From Micromonospora sp. MW-13 (GTDB lineage Bacteria > Actinomycetota > Actinomycetes > Mycobacteriales > Micromonosporaceae): a DNA stretch of 43,044 nt. The stretch is taken from contig NZ_QKKX01000006.1 in NCBI RefSeq assembly GCF_003434305.1, forward strand, positions 1-43,044. Reading direction: 5' to 3'. Shown here one piece after another: positions 8,500-18,093 of this stretch (position 1 is its first letter; every line of letters starts with the position of its first letter). Below the pieces are notes generated by a model. The model worked only from the letters and a program-made list of their open reading frames with translations. It had not been told where the DNA came from and ran no database searches. The position numbers were made by a program, and so were the translations under genes.

Positions 8500-9597
8500 G
8501 TGACCTTCCTCCCGCAACACCCGTCCGAAGGGTCAGAACGGCTTCGGCCCTCGGTGGCGGTGGCCCGCGCCGCGCGGACCCTCGCCGCGGCGGGCGTCGA
8601 GGCGGCCCGCGCCGAGGCCGAGCTGCTCGCCGCGCACGTGCTGGGCGTACCCCGGGGGCGGCTGGCGCTGGCCGCCGGCCTCACCGCCGGCCAGCTCGAC
8701 CGGTACGCCGCCCTGGTCGCCCGGCGGGCGGCCCGGGAGCCGTTGCAGCACCTCACCGGCAGCGCCGGCTTCCGGCACCTGGAGCTGGCGGTCGGGCCGG
8801 GCGTCTTCGTGCCCAGACCGGAGACCGAGCTGTTGGCCGGCTGGGGCGTCGACCAGGCCCGGCTTCGGCCCGGGGGTGCCCCGTCGCCCGCCGAGCCGGG
8901 GTGCGCCGAGTCACCGGCGGCCGGTACCGCCGCGCGGGCCGAGCCGCCGGCCGCCGGGGCTGCCGAGGGGGACGCTGCGGCCGAGGCCGCCCTCGGCGGG
9001 CCGCTGGTGGTCGACCTGTGCAGCGGCTCGGGGGCGATCGCGCTGGCGGTCGCCCAGGAGGCTCCCGCTGCCCGGGTGGTGGCGGTGGAGCGGTCGCCGG
9101 CCGCGCTGGCCTGGCTGCGCCGCAACGCCGCCGACCGGGTCGCCGCCGGGGACCGGCCGGTCGAGGTGGTGGCCGCCGACGTCACCGACCCGGAGCTGCT
9201 GTCCGGGCTCACCGGGCGGGTGGACGTGCTGCTGTGCAACCCGCCGTACGTGCCGCGCGCGGTGCTCGTCCCGCCGGAGGTGGCGGCGCACGACCCCGAC
9301 GAGGCGGTCTTCGGCGGGGCGGACGGGCTGGACGTGATCCGGCCGGTGCTCGCCCGGGCCGCCGAGCTGCTGCGCCCCGGCGGGGTGCTCGGGGTCGAGC
9401 ACGACGACACGCACGGGGCGGTGGTGCCGGCGCTGCTCGCCGCCGACGGCCGGTACGAGGCGGTCGAGGAGCATCGGGACTTGGCCGGGCGGCCCCGGTT
9501 CGCCACCGCCCGCCGCCGCCGGGAGGCCGTGCCCGTGGGACCTGGTCACGCCGAGGAGGCCGGCGGGGCCCGGGCGTGGCAGACTGGCTCCTCGTGA
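8500..9597 (+). CDS. prmC: Release factor glutamine methyltransferase PrmC (HemK)
   Basis: Methylates the GGQ glutamine of release factors using S-adenosylmethionine. The helical N-terminal substrate domain carries LQHLTGSAGFRHLEL and GVFVPRPETELL. The Rossmann methyltransferase domain has VVDLCSGSGAIALA and the NPPYVP motif that holds the target Gln. Between them lies an unusual Ala/Pro/Glu-rich insert of about 40 residues, where most homologues have only a few. The protein is 365 residues from the GTG at 8500. A later GTG at 8554 or 8560 is also possible. The stop overlaps the next start (TGATG), indicating translational coupling. Confidence 0.92.
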   Translation: MTFLPQHPSEGSERLRPSVAVARAARTLAAAGVEAARAEAELLAAHVLGVPRGRLALAAGLTAGQLDRYAALVARRAAREPLQHLTGSAGFRHLELAVGPGVFVPRPETELLAGWGVDQARLRPGGAPSPAEPGCAESPAAGTAARAEPPAAGAAEGDAAAEAALGGPLVVDLCSGSGAIALAVAQEAPAARVVAVERSPAALAWLRRNAADRVAAGDRPVEVVAADVTDPELLSGLTGRVDVLLCNPPYVPRAVLVPPEVAAHDPDEAVFGGADGLDVIRPVLARAAELLRPGGVLGVEHDDTHGAVVPALLAADGRYEAVEEHRDLAGRPRFATARRRREAVPVGPGHAEEAGGARAWQTGSS

Positions 9598-10241
9598 TGC
9601 TCTACGACTGCCGGTCGCCCGCCGACCGGGACCGCGGCATCGCCGCTGCCATCGAGGCTGTTAAGAACGGCGAGCTGGTCGTCCTGCCGACGGACACGGT
9701 CTACGGGATCGGCGCCGACGCCTTCACGCCGTACGCGGTGAAGGCCCTCTCGGACGCCAAGGGTGGCAGCCGGCAGGCCCCGCCGGTGCTGATCGGGTCC
9801 CGGCACACCCTCGACGGGCTGGTCTTCACGCTGCCCCGGTCGGCCCGCGACCTGGTCGAGGCGTTCTGGCCGGGCGCGCTGACCATCGTGGTGGAGCACT
9901 CGCCGAGCCTGTCGTGGGACCTGGGCGACGACAGCGGCACGGTCGCCGTGCGGATGCCGCTGCATCCGGTGGCCCTGGAGGTGCTGCGGGAGACCGGCCC
10001 GATGGCGGTGGTGTCGGCCAACAAGGTCGGTCAGCCGGCGGCGGTCACCGCCGAGGCGGCCCGGGAGCAGCTCGGCTACACCGTCCGGGCGTACCTGGAG
10101 GCGGGGCCCTGCCCGGATCCGGTGCCGAGCACCATCGTCGACCTCACCGGCGACGTGCCCCGGGTGCTGCGCGCCGGGGCGATCCCGTTCAAGAAGCTGC
10201 GGGACGTCGTGCCCGACATCGTCGAGAGCCGGGTGGGCTGA
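9597..10241 (+). CDS. L-threonylcarbamoyladenylate synthase (Sua5/YrdC/TsaC family)
   Basis: Makes threonylcarbamoyl-AMP from threonine, bicarbonate and ATP, the first step of t6A37 modification in ANN-decoding tRNAs. The 214-residue protein shows LPTDTVYGIGADA, the basic RQAPPVLIGS region, FWPGALTIV, TVAVRMPLHPVA and VSANKVGQPA, all YrdC-domain signatures. It is the short form without a C-terminal Sua5 domain. The KxR Lys near the N-terminus of some homologues is replaced here by SDAKGGSRQ. The ATG at 9597 overlaps the prmC stop; the GTG at 9594 is an alternative. It sits in a prmC - synthase - phosphatase cluster. Confidence 0.94.
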   Translation: MLYDCRSPADRDRGIAAAIEAVKNGELVVLPTDTVYGIGADAFTPYAVKALSDAKGGSRQAPPVLIGSRHTLDGLVFTLPRSARDLVEAFWPGALTIVVEHSPSLSWDLGDDSGTVAVRMPLHPVALEVLRETGPMAVVSANKVGQPAAVTAEAAREQLGYTVRAYLEAGPCPDPVPSTIVDLTGDVPRVLRAGAIPFKKLRDVVPDIVESRVG

Positions 10242-10853
10242 GTGCCGCCGTTCACCGTCCTGCACGTCTGCATGGGCAACATCTGTCGCTCGCCGATGGC
10301 GGAGCGGCTGCTGGCGCTGGCTGTCCGCGAGCGGCTGACCCGGCGCGGCGCCGACCTGGCCGGCGCGGACGGGCTGCTGCACAGCCACAGCGCCGGCACC
10401 GGCGGCTGGCACGCGGGGGAGGAGATGAACCCGCCGGCCGCCCGGCAGGTGGTCTCCCGGGGCGGTGCCGCGGCCGGCTTCGCCGCCCGCAAGCTGCGCT
10501 CCGACCAGATCGACGCCGCCGACCTGGTCCTCACCGCCACCGCCGACCAGCAGGAGTACGTGGTGGCGCTGCGCCCCGACGCCGCCGCCCGCACCTTCGT
10601 GCTCGGCGAGTTCGGCCGGCTGTTGGCGGCGGTGGACGCCGCCGCGCTGCCGGCCGCCGAGGCCAGCCCGGACGCGGTGTACACGCGCGGGGTGGCCCTG
10701 GTCGCCGCCGTGCACGCGGCCCGGCAGGGCGCGTCCCCGCTGCACACCGACGACCTCGACGACCCGTGGGGGCGGGGCGACCAGTGCTTCAGCCGGGTGG
10801 CCGACGAGATCGAGGAGACCGTCCACCCGCTGGCCGCCGTCCTGCTGCCCTGA
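10242..10853 (+). CDS. Low-molecular-weight protein-tyrosine phosphatase
   Basis: A cytoplasmic phosphatase of the arsenate-reductase-like LMW-PTP family. The P-loop CMGNICRS (C10 to R16, the C-X5-R signature) lies at the N-terminus and the general-acid Asp is in DDLDDPWGRG (~172). At 203 residues it is longer than the usual ~150; the extra length lies in the middle, in Ala-rich segments. The GTG start follows directly on the stop of the upstream synthase gene, so the two are very likely co-translated. Substrates are unknown; bacterial members often act on envelope-polysaccharide kinases. Confidence 0.92.
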   Translation: MPPFTVLHVCMGNICRSPMAERLLALAVRERLTRRGADLAGADGLLHSHSAGTGGWHAGEEMNPPAARQVVSRGGAAAGFAARKLRSDQIDAADLVLTATADQQEYVVALRPDAAARTFVLGEFGRLLAAVDAAALPAAEASPDAVYTRGVALVAAVHAARQGASPLHTDDLDDPWGRGDQCFSRVADEIEETVHPLAAVLLP

Positions 10854-11056
10854 CGCCCGGCCACCCCGTACCGCCGCCCGGTCCCGGCCGGGCCGGCCGT
10901 CCCGCGCGGCCGGCCGGTCGTCCCGCGCGTCCCGCGGCGCGTCGCGTGTCTTTCTCGCGAAACTCGTCCCCCTTTGGGGAAAAGCGGGGGTGCCTGGTGG
11001 GTTCCAGGTCATTCTGAACGAGTCCGCACGCTGACCGGCTCCTGCGGGGAGAGCTG

Positions 11057-13174
11057 ATGATCCGGGTTCGTCGTCTCGACAAGCTGATGACCATCGTGAT
11101 TGCCGGGGTGCTCGCCGGACTGGCGCTGGCCGTGGCCGCCCTGCCGGCCGCCCTGGTCCTCGGGATCGGCGTGCGGGGGCTCACCGAGCCCTGGCCCGAG
11201 CTGCCCGCGTCGCTGAGCACGCCGCCCACGGCCCAGCGTTCCACCCTCTACGCCAACGACGGCACCACCCTGATCACCTCGTTCTACACCGAGGACCGGG
11301 TGGACGTGCCGCTGAGCCGGGTGGCGCCGGTGATGCGCCAGGCCATCGTCGCCGCCGAGGACGTCCGCTTCTACCAGCACCCGGGCGTCGACGCGCGCGG
11401 CGTGGTCCGGGCGTTCACCGCCAACCAGCGTGACGGCACCCGGCAGGGCGCGTCCACGCTGACCATGCAGTACGTCCGCAACGTGCTGGCCGGCGACCCG
11501 GCGCTCACCGAGGAGCAGCGGGCCAAGGCCACCGAGATCACCGTCTCCCGCAAGCTCAAGGAGATGCGGTACGCCCTGGCGCTGGAACGAAAGCTGAGCA
11601 AGGACCAGATCCTCGCCGGCTACCTCAACATCGCCTACTTCGGCGCCGGGGCGTACGGGGTGGCCGCCGCCAGCAAGCGGTACTTCTCCAAGCAGCCGGC
11701 GGCGCTCACGCTGGCCGAGGCCGCCCTGCTCGCCGGGCTGGTCCGCTCGCCGAACACCGACGACCCGATTAACGGCGACGCCGACGCGGCGTTGCTCCGC
11801 CGGGCGTACGTGCTGGACCGGCTGGTCGAGACCGGCCAGGTCGCGCCCGACGTGGCCGCGGCGGCGAAGGCCGAGCCGCTGCTGCTGAAGCCCAGCACGA
11901 CGCCGAACGACTGCACGGCCGTCCCCGAGGAGCACGCCGACTGGGGCTTCTTCTGCGACTGGTTCACCAGTTGGTGGAACGAGCAGCCGGCCTTCGGCGC
12001 CACCGTCGACGAGCGGCAGCGCACCCTGCGCCGGGGCGGCTTCCGGATCGTCACCTCGTTCGACCCGGCCGTCCAGCAGACCGCCAGCGCGCAGGTGCGG
12101 AAGGTGTACGACGTCGACGACCGCCGCGTCGCGCCGACCGCCGTGGTGCAGCCGGGCACCGGCCGGGTCCTGGCCCTGGCGGTCAACCGGAACTACAGCA
12201 TGGCCGACAACCCGGCGGGCTGGACGAACCGCCCGAACACGGTGAACCAGCTCGTCGCCGGTGGTGGGACGATCGTCGGCTACCAGGCCGGCTCGACGTT
12301 CAAGATGTTCACCATGCTCGCCGCGCTGGAGGCCGGCCTGCCGCTGGACACCGGATTCGACGCGCCGGCCCGCATCGTCACCCGCTTCGAGGTCGGCGGC
12401 GGCTCGGCCAACTGCGGCGGCCGGTGGTGCCCGGTGAACGCCGACCCGCTCGGGATGGACGGCTACCGGACCATGTGGGACGCCTTCGGCCGGTCGGTCA
12501 ACACCTACTTCGCCTGGTTGACCGAACGGGTCGGCGCGGACCGGGTGGTGGAGATGGCCGAGCGGCTCGGCATCCGGTTCCGCGCCGAGGACGACGCCCG
12601 GCTGGCCCGGTACGGCGCGCGGGACTGGGGGCCGTTCACCCTGGGGGTTACCGCCACCACCCCGCTCGACCTGGCCGGGGCGTACGCGGCGGTGGCCGCG
12701 GAGGGCCGGTGGTGCGCGCCCACGCCGGTGTTGTCGATCACCGACAGCGGTGGCCGGCCGGCCACCGCCGGTGGCCCGGACTGCCGGCAGGTGCTCGACG
12801 TCGACGTGGCCCGGGGCGCGGCGGACGCCGCCCGCTGCCCGGTCGGCGACCAGTCGATGTACCAACGCTGCTCCGGCGGCACCGCCTCCGACCTGCGCGC
12901 CGACCTGGGCCGGCCGGTGGCCGGCAAGACCGGCAGCTCGGACGGGAACGGGACGGAGACCGTCGTGGCCTTCACCCCGCAGCTCGCCGTCGCCTCGATC
13001 GCGGCGAACCCCGACGATCCGCGCGACGCGGTGGGCGCGGCGGTCCAGGCCCGCCTGGTCGACGTGGTCGGCACGGTCCTCTACGACGCGCTGCGCGGCG
13101 AGCCGGTCCGCGACTTCGTCCCGCCCGGCGAGTCGGTCGCCCTCCGCGTCACGGGCGCCCGCACCGGCAACTGA
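11057..13174 (+). CDS. Class A penicillin-binding protein (GT51 glycosyltransferase plus transpeptidase)
   Basis: A 705-residue bifunctional peptidoglycan synthase on the outer face of the membrane. A short basic N-terminus precedes one membrane segment (~11-37). The GT51 domain has the catalytic Glu in AAEDVRFYQHPGVD (~99), then GASTLTMQYVRN and KLKEMRYALALE. The transpeptidase domain has the nucleophile motif STFK (~413), SVN in FGRSVNTYFAW, and KTG in VAGKTGSSDG (~624). No PASTA or Fn3 tail is present. The ATG follows a GGGGAGAG ribosome-binding site. The 203-bp upstream gap holds a GC-rich inverted-repeat region followed by an AT-richer stretch (10950-11020), probably its promoter. Confidence 0.95.
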   Translation: MIRVRRLDKLMTIVIAGVLAGLALAVAALPAALVLGIGVRGLTEPWPELPASLSTPPTAQRSTLYANDGTTLITSFYTEDRVDVPLSRVAPVMRQAIVAAEDVRFYQHPGVDARGVVRAFTANQRDGTRQGASTLTMQYVRNVLAGDPALTEEQRAKATEITVSRKLKEMRYALALERKLSKDQILAGYLNIAYFGAGAYGVAAASKRYFSKQPAALTLAEAALLAGLVRSPNTDDPINGDADAALLRRAYVLDRLVETGQVAPDVAAAAKAEPLLLKPSTTPNDCTAVPEEHADWGFFCDWFTSWWNEQPAFGATVDERQRTLRRGGFRIVTSFDPAVQQTASAQVRKVYDVDDRRVAPTAVVQPGTGRVLALAVNRNYSMADNPAGWTNRPNTVNQLVAGGGTIVGYQAGSTFKMFTMLAALEAGLPLDTGFDAPARIVTRFEVGGGSANCGGRWCPVNADPLGMDGYRTMWDAFGRSVNTYFAWLTERVGADRVVEMAERLGIRFRAEDDARLARYGARDWGPFTLGVTATTPLDLAGAYAAVAAEGRWCAPTPVLSITDSGGRPATAGGPDCRQVLDVDVARGAADAARCPVGDQSMYQRCSGGTASDLRADLGRPVAGKTGSSDGNGTETVVAFTPQLAVASIAANPDDPRDAVGAAVQARLVDVVGTVLYDALRGEPVRDFVPPGESVALRVTGARTGN

Positions 13175-13180
13175 CCCCCG

Positions 13181-13250
13181 CGATCATGGAGCCGTGGCGC
13201 CCCGCACAAGCCGCATGACGGGTGAAACGGGCACCACGGCTCCATGATCG
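13181..13250. repeat. Long GATC-containing palindrome (composite element copy 1)
   Basis: A 22-bp arm (13181-13202, starting CGATCATGGAGCCG) pairs with 13229-13250 with one mismatch, around a 26-base loop. It lies 6 bp after the PBP stop. It can act as a terminator for this gene and the convergent SDR gene. It shares its architecture with the palindromes at 29451-29528 and 42750-42814: GATC near the outer ends, intergenic placement next to a 3' end, and a G-rich tract following. Confidence 0.8.
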
Positions 13251-13259
13251 ACGCGGTGC

Positions 13260-13330
13260 GGGTGGGTCAGGGGTGGGTGGGTGGGTGGTGGGTCAGGGGT
13301 GGGGGTGGGGGTGGGGGTGGGGGTGGGGGT
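13260..13330. repeat. G-rich tract with (GGGGGT)5 microsatellite
   Basis: After GGGTGGGTCAGG-type sequence, 13301-13330 is five exact copies of GGGGGT, preceded by a partial copy. The plus strand has many G-runs and could form G-quadruplexes. Read on the minus strand it encodes the His-Pro tail and the stop of the SDR gene. A six-base unit keeps the frame when copies are gained or lost. Confidence 0.85.
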
Positions 13331-14783
13331 GTTCGGCGTGGTGAGCGATGTTGCGGGCCATGCCGCCGAAGACGATCGCGTGGAACGGGAAGACCGCGCC
13401 CCAGTAGGCGTGGCCGGCCAGGCCCCTCGGGAGGAAGACCGCGCGCTGGACGTAGCTGCTCGCGCCGGCCTCGCCGGGCTCGACGCGCATCTCCAGCCAG
13501 GCCCGGCCGGGCAGCCGCATCTCGGCGCGCAGCCGCAGCAGCTTGCCCGGGAGGACCTCCTCGACCCGCCAGAAGTCCAGCGCCTCGCCGACCCGGAGGC
13601 GGTGCGGGTCGCGCCGGCCCCGGCGCAGCCCCACCCCGCCGATCAGCCGGTCCAGCCAGCCGCGCGCCGACCAGGCCAGCGGGAACGAGTACCAGCCGTG
13701 CTCGCCGCCGATGCCCTCGACCACCCGCCACAGCGCGTCCGGCGGGGCGGCCACGGCCCGCTGCCGTACGTCGGTGTAGACCGTGCCGCCGGACCACCGC
13801 GGGTCGCTGGGCAGCGGCTCGGCCGGGGCGTCCGGCCCGCTCGCGGTCGACCACCGGGTCTCCACCTCGGCGTCGCGGACCTTCGCCAGCGCCAGCCTGA
13901 CGGCCTCGTCGAAGCCGGTCAGCCCGCCCGGCGGGTCGGCCACGTACCCCGCGATGTCGTGCTCGTGGGTCACGGCCTCCTGGACCAGGCTCTCCACCAG
14001 CGGCCGGGCGATGGCGTTCGGCACCGGCGTGATCAGCCCGACCCAGTACGAGGAGAGCGACGGGGTCAGCGGGCGCACCGGCAGGACGAGCCGCCGGGGC
14101 AGCCCGGCCACCCGGGCGTAGCGCTGCATCATGTCCTCGAAGGTGAGCACGTCCGGGCCGCCGACGTCGAAGGCCCGGTTCACCTCCGGCGGCAGCGTGG
14201 CGCAGCCGACCAGGTAGCGCAGCACGTCCCGGACGGCGATCGGCTGGATCCGGTTGCGCACCCAGCGCGGGGTCACCATCGCCGGCAGCCGCTCGGTGAG
14301 ATGACGCAGCATCTCGAACGACGCCGAGCCGGACCCGATGATCACCGCCGCCCGGAGCACCGCCGTGGGCACCCCGCCGGCCAGCAGGATCCGCGCCACC
14401 TCCGCCCGGGACCGCAGGTGCGGCGACGGGACGCCGCCGTCGGCCCTCGGCTCCGGCCCGCCCAGGTAGACGATCCGGCGTACGCCCGCGACGCGGGCCG
14501 CGTCGGCGAAGTGGGCCGCCGCCTCCCGGTCGGCCGCCTCGAAGCCGGCCTGGCCGAGCGAGTGCACCAGGTAGTACGCGACGTCCACGCCGGCGAGCGC
14601 GGCCGGCAGGGTCTCCGGTTTCCGCAGGTCGCCCTCGGCGATCTCGGCCCGCGCCGCCCACGGCACGTCGCGCAGCCGGCCGGCCCGGCGGGCCAGGCAG
14701 CGCACGGTGTGCCCCTCCGCCAGCAGCCGGGGCGCGAGCCGTCCGCCGATGTACCCGGTCGCACCGGTGACGAGGCATCTCAC
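13293..14783 (-). CDS. SDR-family NAD(P)-binding protein with C-terminal DUF2867 domain
   Basis: A 496-residue protein. The N-terminal ~280 residues are an atypical short-chain dehydrogenase/reductase with the nucleotide-binding motif [12 protein letters not shown] at the extreme N-terminus, then [20 protein letters not shown] segments and [17 protein letters not shown]. The C-terminal ~150 residues ([44 protein letters not shown]) match the DUF2867 type fused to such SDRs in actinobacteria. The substrate is unknown. The protein ends in six His-Pro pairs encoded by a hexanucleotide microsatellite. That tail is not expected of the family and probably derives from the adjacent repeat element. 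The ATG at 14783 starts right at the Rossmann strand. Confidence 0.86.
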   Translation of the reverse strand: MRCLVTGATGYIGGRLAPRLLAEGHTVRCLARRAGRLRDVPWAARAEIAEGDLRKPETLPAALAGVDVAYYLVHSLGQAGFEAADREAAAHFADAARVAGVRRIVYLGGPEPRADGGVPSPHLRSRAEVARILLAGGVPTAVLRAAVIIGSGSASFEMLRHLTERLPAMVTPRWVRNRIQPIAVRDVLRYLVGCATLPPEVNRAFDVGGPDVLTFEDMMQRYARVAGLPRRLVLPVRPLTPSLSSYWVGLITPVPNAIARPLVESLVQEAVTHEHDIAGYVADPPGGLTGFDEAVRLALAKVRDAEVETRWSTASGPDAPAEPLPSDPRWSGGTVYTDVRQRAVAAPPDALWRVVEGIGGEHGWYSFPLAWSARGWLDRLIGGVGLRRGRRDPHRLRVGEALDFWRVEEVLPGKLLRLRAEMRLPGRAWLEMRVEPGEAGASSYVQRAVFLPRGLAGHAYWGAVFPFHAIVFGGMARNIAHHAEHPHPHPHPHPHP

Positions 14784-14804
14784 GGCCTCCAGTGTGCGGC
14801 CCCA

Positions 14805-14810
14805 TAGACT
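14805..14810 (+). promoter_or_regulatory. -10 box for a probably leaderless glyA transcript
   Basis: TAGACT matches the actinobacterial TANNNT -10 consensus. It ends 8 bp before the glyA GTG, so transcription would begin at or next to the start codon. No ribosome-binding site is visible before the GTG. Confidence 0.6.
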
Positions 14811-14818
14811 CCTGCGTT

Positions 14819-16108
14819 GTGGAGAACGCGAGGAGCACCTTCTGGGGGCCGGACTTCGAGCAGCTCAGCGCCACCGACCCGGAGATCGCCGGGGTGGTGC
14901 TCGGCGAGCTGGACCGGCTGCGCGGCGGCCTGCAACTGATCGCCAGCGAGAACCTGACCTCACCGGCGGTGCTGGCCGCGCTGGGCTCGACGCTCACCAA
15001 CAAGTACGCCGAGGGGTACCCGGGCCGGCGCTACTACGGCGGCTGCGCCGAGGTGGACCGGGCCGAGGAGATCGGCGTCGCCCGGGCGAAGGAGCTGTTC
15101 GGGGCCGAGCACGCCAACCTCCAGCCGCACTCCGGCGCGAGCGCCAACCTGGCCGCGTACGCCGCCCTGGTGCAGCCGGGGGACACCGTGCTGGCGATGG
15201 ACCTGCCGCACGGCGGGCACCTGACCCACGGCAGCCGGGTGAACTTCTCCGGCAAGTGGTTCGCCACGGTCGGCTACCGGGTCCGCCCGGACACCGAGCT
15301 GATCGACTACGACGAGGTGCGTGACCTGGCCCTCGCCCACCGGCCAAAGATGATCATCTGTGGGGCGACCGCGTACCCCCGGCTGATCGACTTCGCCCGG
15401 TTCCGGGAGATCGCCGACGAGGTGGGCGCGTATCTGATGGTGGACGCCGCGCACTTCATCGGCCTGGTCGCCGGCGGTGCCGTGCCGTCCCCGGTGCCGT
15501 ACGCCGACGTCGTCTGCGCCACCACCCACAAGGTGCTGCGCGGGCCGCGCGGCGGCATGATCCTCAGCCGGGAGCCGCTGGCCCAGCGGGTCGACAAGGC
15601 GGTCTTCCCGTTCACCCAGGGCGGGCCGCTGATGCACGCCGTCGCGGCCAAGGCGGTCGCCCTGCGCGAGGCCGCCCAGCCCGAGTTCCGCGCGTACGCC
15701 GCCCAGGTGGTGGACAACGCCCGGGCGCTCGCCGCCGGGCTCGCCGCGGAGGGGATGCGGCCGGTCTCCGGCGGCACCGACACCCACCTCGCCCTGGTCG
15801 ACCTGCGCGAGGTCGGGGTGACCGGCGCGGAGGCCGAGGCGCGCTGCGAGGCCGCCGGCATCACCCTGAACAAGAACGCGATCCCGTACGACCCGCAGAA
15901 GCCGATGGTCGCCTCCGGTGTCCGGGTGGGCACCCCGAGCGTCACCACCCAGGGCATGCGGGAGCCGGAGCTGCGCCAGGTCGCGGCGCTGGTCGCCCGC
16001 GCGGTGCGCACCGACCCCGGCGCCCCCGGCGGCGCCGACACCCTCGCCGGGATCGCCGGCGAGGTCGCCGAGCTGGTCGCCGCCTTCCCGGCGTACCCCC
16101 GTGGCTGA
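14819..16108 (+). CDS. glyA: Serine hydroxymethyltransferase
   Basis: A PLP enzyme interconverting serine plus tetrahydrofolate with glycine plus 5,10-methylene-THF. The 429-residue protein shows [42 protein letters not shown], the PLP-lysine region [14 protein letters not shown] (~237), and [12 protein letters not shown]. The GTG at 14819 is chosen because a TAGACT -10 box lies just upstream, giving a leaderless mRNA, and because the frame upstream is short and lacks homology. The 3' end overlaps the start of the next gene by 8 bp. Confidence 0.96.
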   Translation: MENARSTFWGPDFEQLSATDPEIAGVVLGELDRLRGGLQLIASENLTSPAVLAALGSTLTNKYAEGYPGRRYYGGCAEVDRAEEIGVARAKELFGAEHANLQPHSGASANLAAYAALVQPGDTVLAMDLPHGGHLTHGSRVNFSGKWFATVGYRVRPDTELIDYDEVRDLALAHRPKMIICGATAYPRLIDFARFREIADEVGAYLMVDAAHFIGLVAGGAVPSPVPYADVVCATTHKVLRGPRGGMILSREPLAQRVDKAVFPFTQGGPLMHAVAAKAVALREAAQPEFRAYAAQVVDNARALAAGLAAEGMRPVSGGTDTHLALVDLREVGVTGAEAEARCEAAGITLNKNAIPYDPQKPMVASGVRVGTPSVTTQGMREPELRQVAALVARAVRTDPGAPGGADTLAGIAGEVAELVAAFPAYPRG

Positions 16109-16532
16109 GCGCGGGGTGGACGCGGCGAACGCGGTGCAGGACCGCGGCTGGCGGCTGCGCCACCTGCCGGTGCTGCTGGCGGCCTCCGCCGTGGTGGCGG
16201 CGCTCGGCGCGGTGGCCGGTGGTGTCCTCGGCGGCGCCGACGCGGCGCTCGGCGTGGCCGCCGGGGTGGCCGTCACCGTGGTCAGCTACAGCCTCACCAC
16301 CGTGGTGCTGGCCTGGGCGGACGCCCGGAACCCGCAGCTCGTGCTGCCGTTCGGGCTCGGCCTCTACGCCGCCAAGTTCACCCTCCTGGGGGGCGTGATG
16401 GTGGCGGTCGCGTCGACGGGCTGGGCCGGGCTGATCCCGCTCTGCCTCGGGATCGGCGCCGGCGTGGTGGTCTGGACCGGCGCGCACATCTGGTGGCTCA
16501 GCACCGTCCACTCGCGCCGGACCAGGGGCTGA
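16101..16532 (+). CDS. Small four-helix membrane protein, AtpI-like, upstream of the ATP synthase genes
   Basis: A 143-residue protein with four hydrophobic segments (about 24-45, 50-72, 85-105 and 112-135). Its place directly before the atp genes matches the poorly conserved 'ATP synthase protein I' membrane proteins of actinobacteria. AtpI-type proteins are linked to assembly of the c-ring or Mg2+ supply for the ATP synthase. Sequence motifs alone do not prove the assignment; it rests on topology and position. The GTG at 16101 overlaps the glyA stop; the GTG at 16116 is an alternative start. Confidence 0.68.
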   Translation: MAERGVDAANAVQDRGWRLRHLPVLLAASAVVAALGAVAGGVLGGADAALGVAAGVAVTVVSYSLTTVVLAWADARNPQLVLPFGLGLYAAKFTLLGGVMVAVASTGWAGLIPLCLGIGAGVVVWTGAHIWWLSTVHSRRTRG

Positions 16533-16586
16533 CCCCCCAACGTCCCACTTCTCGGTACGACGCGCGAATGTGTCCGACACCGGTCA

Positions 16587-16615
16587 TTCTCTCGGTGGCG
16601 GAAGGGGAGTAGCGT
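16587..16615 (+). promoter_or_regulatory. Candidate promoter of the atp operon
   Basis: TTCTCT (16587-16592) and TAGCGT (16610-16615) are separated by 17 bp within the 181-bp gap before the AtpZ-like gene. A second -10-like TGATAT lies at 16695-16700, only 13 bp before the ATG at 16714. Either or both could drive the operon. Confidence 0.35.
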
Positions 16616-16713
16616 GCCAACAGACGAACTGCCCGCCCGATGCCCACACAACTACGGTTGTGCGGGGGGTGAGGCACAGCCTCGTATTCCCGACTGATAT
16701 CGTTCGCCCCGTC

Positions 16714-16950
16714 ATGGCTGGTGACCAAACTCCTCGACCCAGCGGCGGCCCGGACGACACTCCGACCGGTGCCGGCCAGGGTTGGACCGCGCTCTCATAC
16801 CTCATCGGGGGCATGCTCGTCTGGGGTTTCATCGGCTGGCTGGTCGACCAGTGGCTCGACACCGGCGGCATCGCCACCGGGATCGGCGTCGTGCTCGGCA
16901 TGGCCGGGGGGATCATCCTGGTCGTCCGCCGACTCGGCACGCCTACTTAG
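16714..16950 (+). CDS. AtpZ/AtpI-family ATP synthase accessory protein
   Basis: A 78-residue membrane protein with two hydrophobic helices (about 26-46 and 54-72), separated by the short WLVDQWLDTGG turn typical of AtpZ/AtpI. It ends VVRRLGTPT. It is the first gene of the atp cluster proper, 11 bp before atpB. AtpZ-type proteins are thought to help assemble or supply ions to the Fo sector. The ATG at 16714 is chosen; the preceding in-frame codons are not protein-like. Confidence 0.8.
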   Translation: MAGDQTPRPSGGPDDTPTGAGQGWTALSYLIGGMLVWGFIGWLVDQWLDTGGIATGIGVVLGMAGGIILVVRRLGTPT

Positions 16951-16961
16951 GAAGGGACGCG

Positions 16962-17759
16962 GTGTTCGGACAGGCGAACGTCCTGGCACAGGGCGAGGCA
17001 GCATTCCCACCCAGCGTGGAGGACTTCTACCTGCCCAGCATCCTCCCCTGGGGTGCGCACGACTCGTACTGGTTCACCAAGATCACGGCCATGGTCTGGA
17101 TCGCCGTCGGCATCCTGATCATCTTCTTCCTGGTCACGTACCGGAAGCCGCAGCTCGTGCCGACGAAGAAGCAGTGGCTCGCCGAGTCGATCTACGGCTT
17201 CGTGCGGAACAACATCGCCGTCGACATGATCGGGCACGCGGGGGTGCGGTTCGCGCCGTACTTCACCACGCTGTTCTGCTTCGTCCTGCTGACGAACTTC
17301 TTCGCGATCCTTCCGTTCTTCCAGATCTCGCCGAACTCGCACATCGCGTTCCCGGCCTTCCTGGCCCTGATCAGCTACCTGCTGTTCAACTACATCGGCA
17401 TCCGGCACCACGGCTTCGTGAAGTACTTCAAGAACTCCCTGATCCCGCCGGCGCCGTGGTACATCCTGCCGCTGCTGATCCCGATCGAGCTCTTCTCGAC
17501 CTTCCTGGTCCGGCCGTTCTCGCTGGCCGTCCGTCTCTTCGCGAACATGTTCGCCGGCCACATGCTCCTGCTGGTCTTCACGCTCGGCGGGTTCGCGATG
17601 CTCAGCGCCAACGCCTGGCTGGCCCCGGTCTCGGTGCTGTCCTGGGTGATGACCATCGCGCTCACCTTCCTCGAGTTCCTGGTGATCTGCCTCCAGGCCT
17701 ACGTCTTCACGGTGCTCAGCGCCAGCTACGTGCAGGGCGCGCTCGCCGACGAGCACTGA
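16962..17759 (+). CDS. atpB: F1Fo ATP synthase subunit a
   Basis: A 265-residue integral membrane subunit forming the proton half-channels against the c-ring. The hallmark segment PFSLAVRLFANMFAGHMLLL holds the essential Arg and the conserved Asn of the stator interface. Five to six hydrophobic segments are evident, and the C-terminal FLVICLQAYVFTVLSASYVQ is typical. The GTG at 16962 follows AGGAAGGGA at a good distance. The gene lies between the AtpZ-like gene and atpE. Confidence 0.97.
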   Translation: MFGQANVLAQGEAAFPPSVEDFYLPSILPWGAHDSYWFTKITAMVWIAVGILIIFFLVTYRKPQLVPTKKQWLAESIYGFVRNNIAVDMIGHAGVRFAPYFTTLFCFVLLTNFFAILPFFQISPNSHIAFPAFLALISYLLFNYIGIRHHGFVKYFKNSLIPPAPWYILPLLIPIELFSTFLVRPFSLAVRLFANMFAGHMLLLVFTLGGFAMLSANAWLAPVSVLSWVMTIALTFLEFLVICLQAYVFTVLSASYVQGALADEH

Positions 17760-17793
17760 TCCATCTCGCACCACCCGTTGTCGTCCCGCGTGA

Positions 17794-18063
<270 letters not shown>

Positions 18064-18093
18064 TCCCGCCCCCCTTCGACCGGGAGGTCTTCC

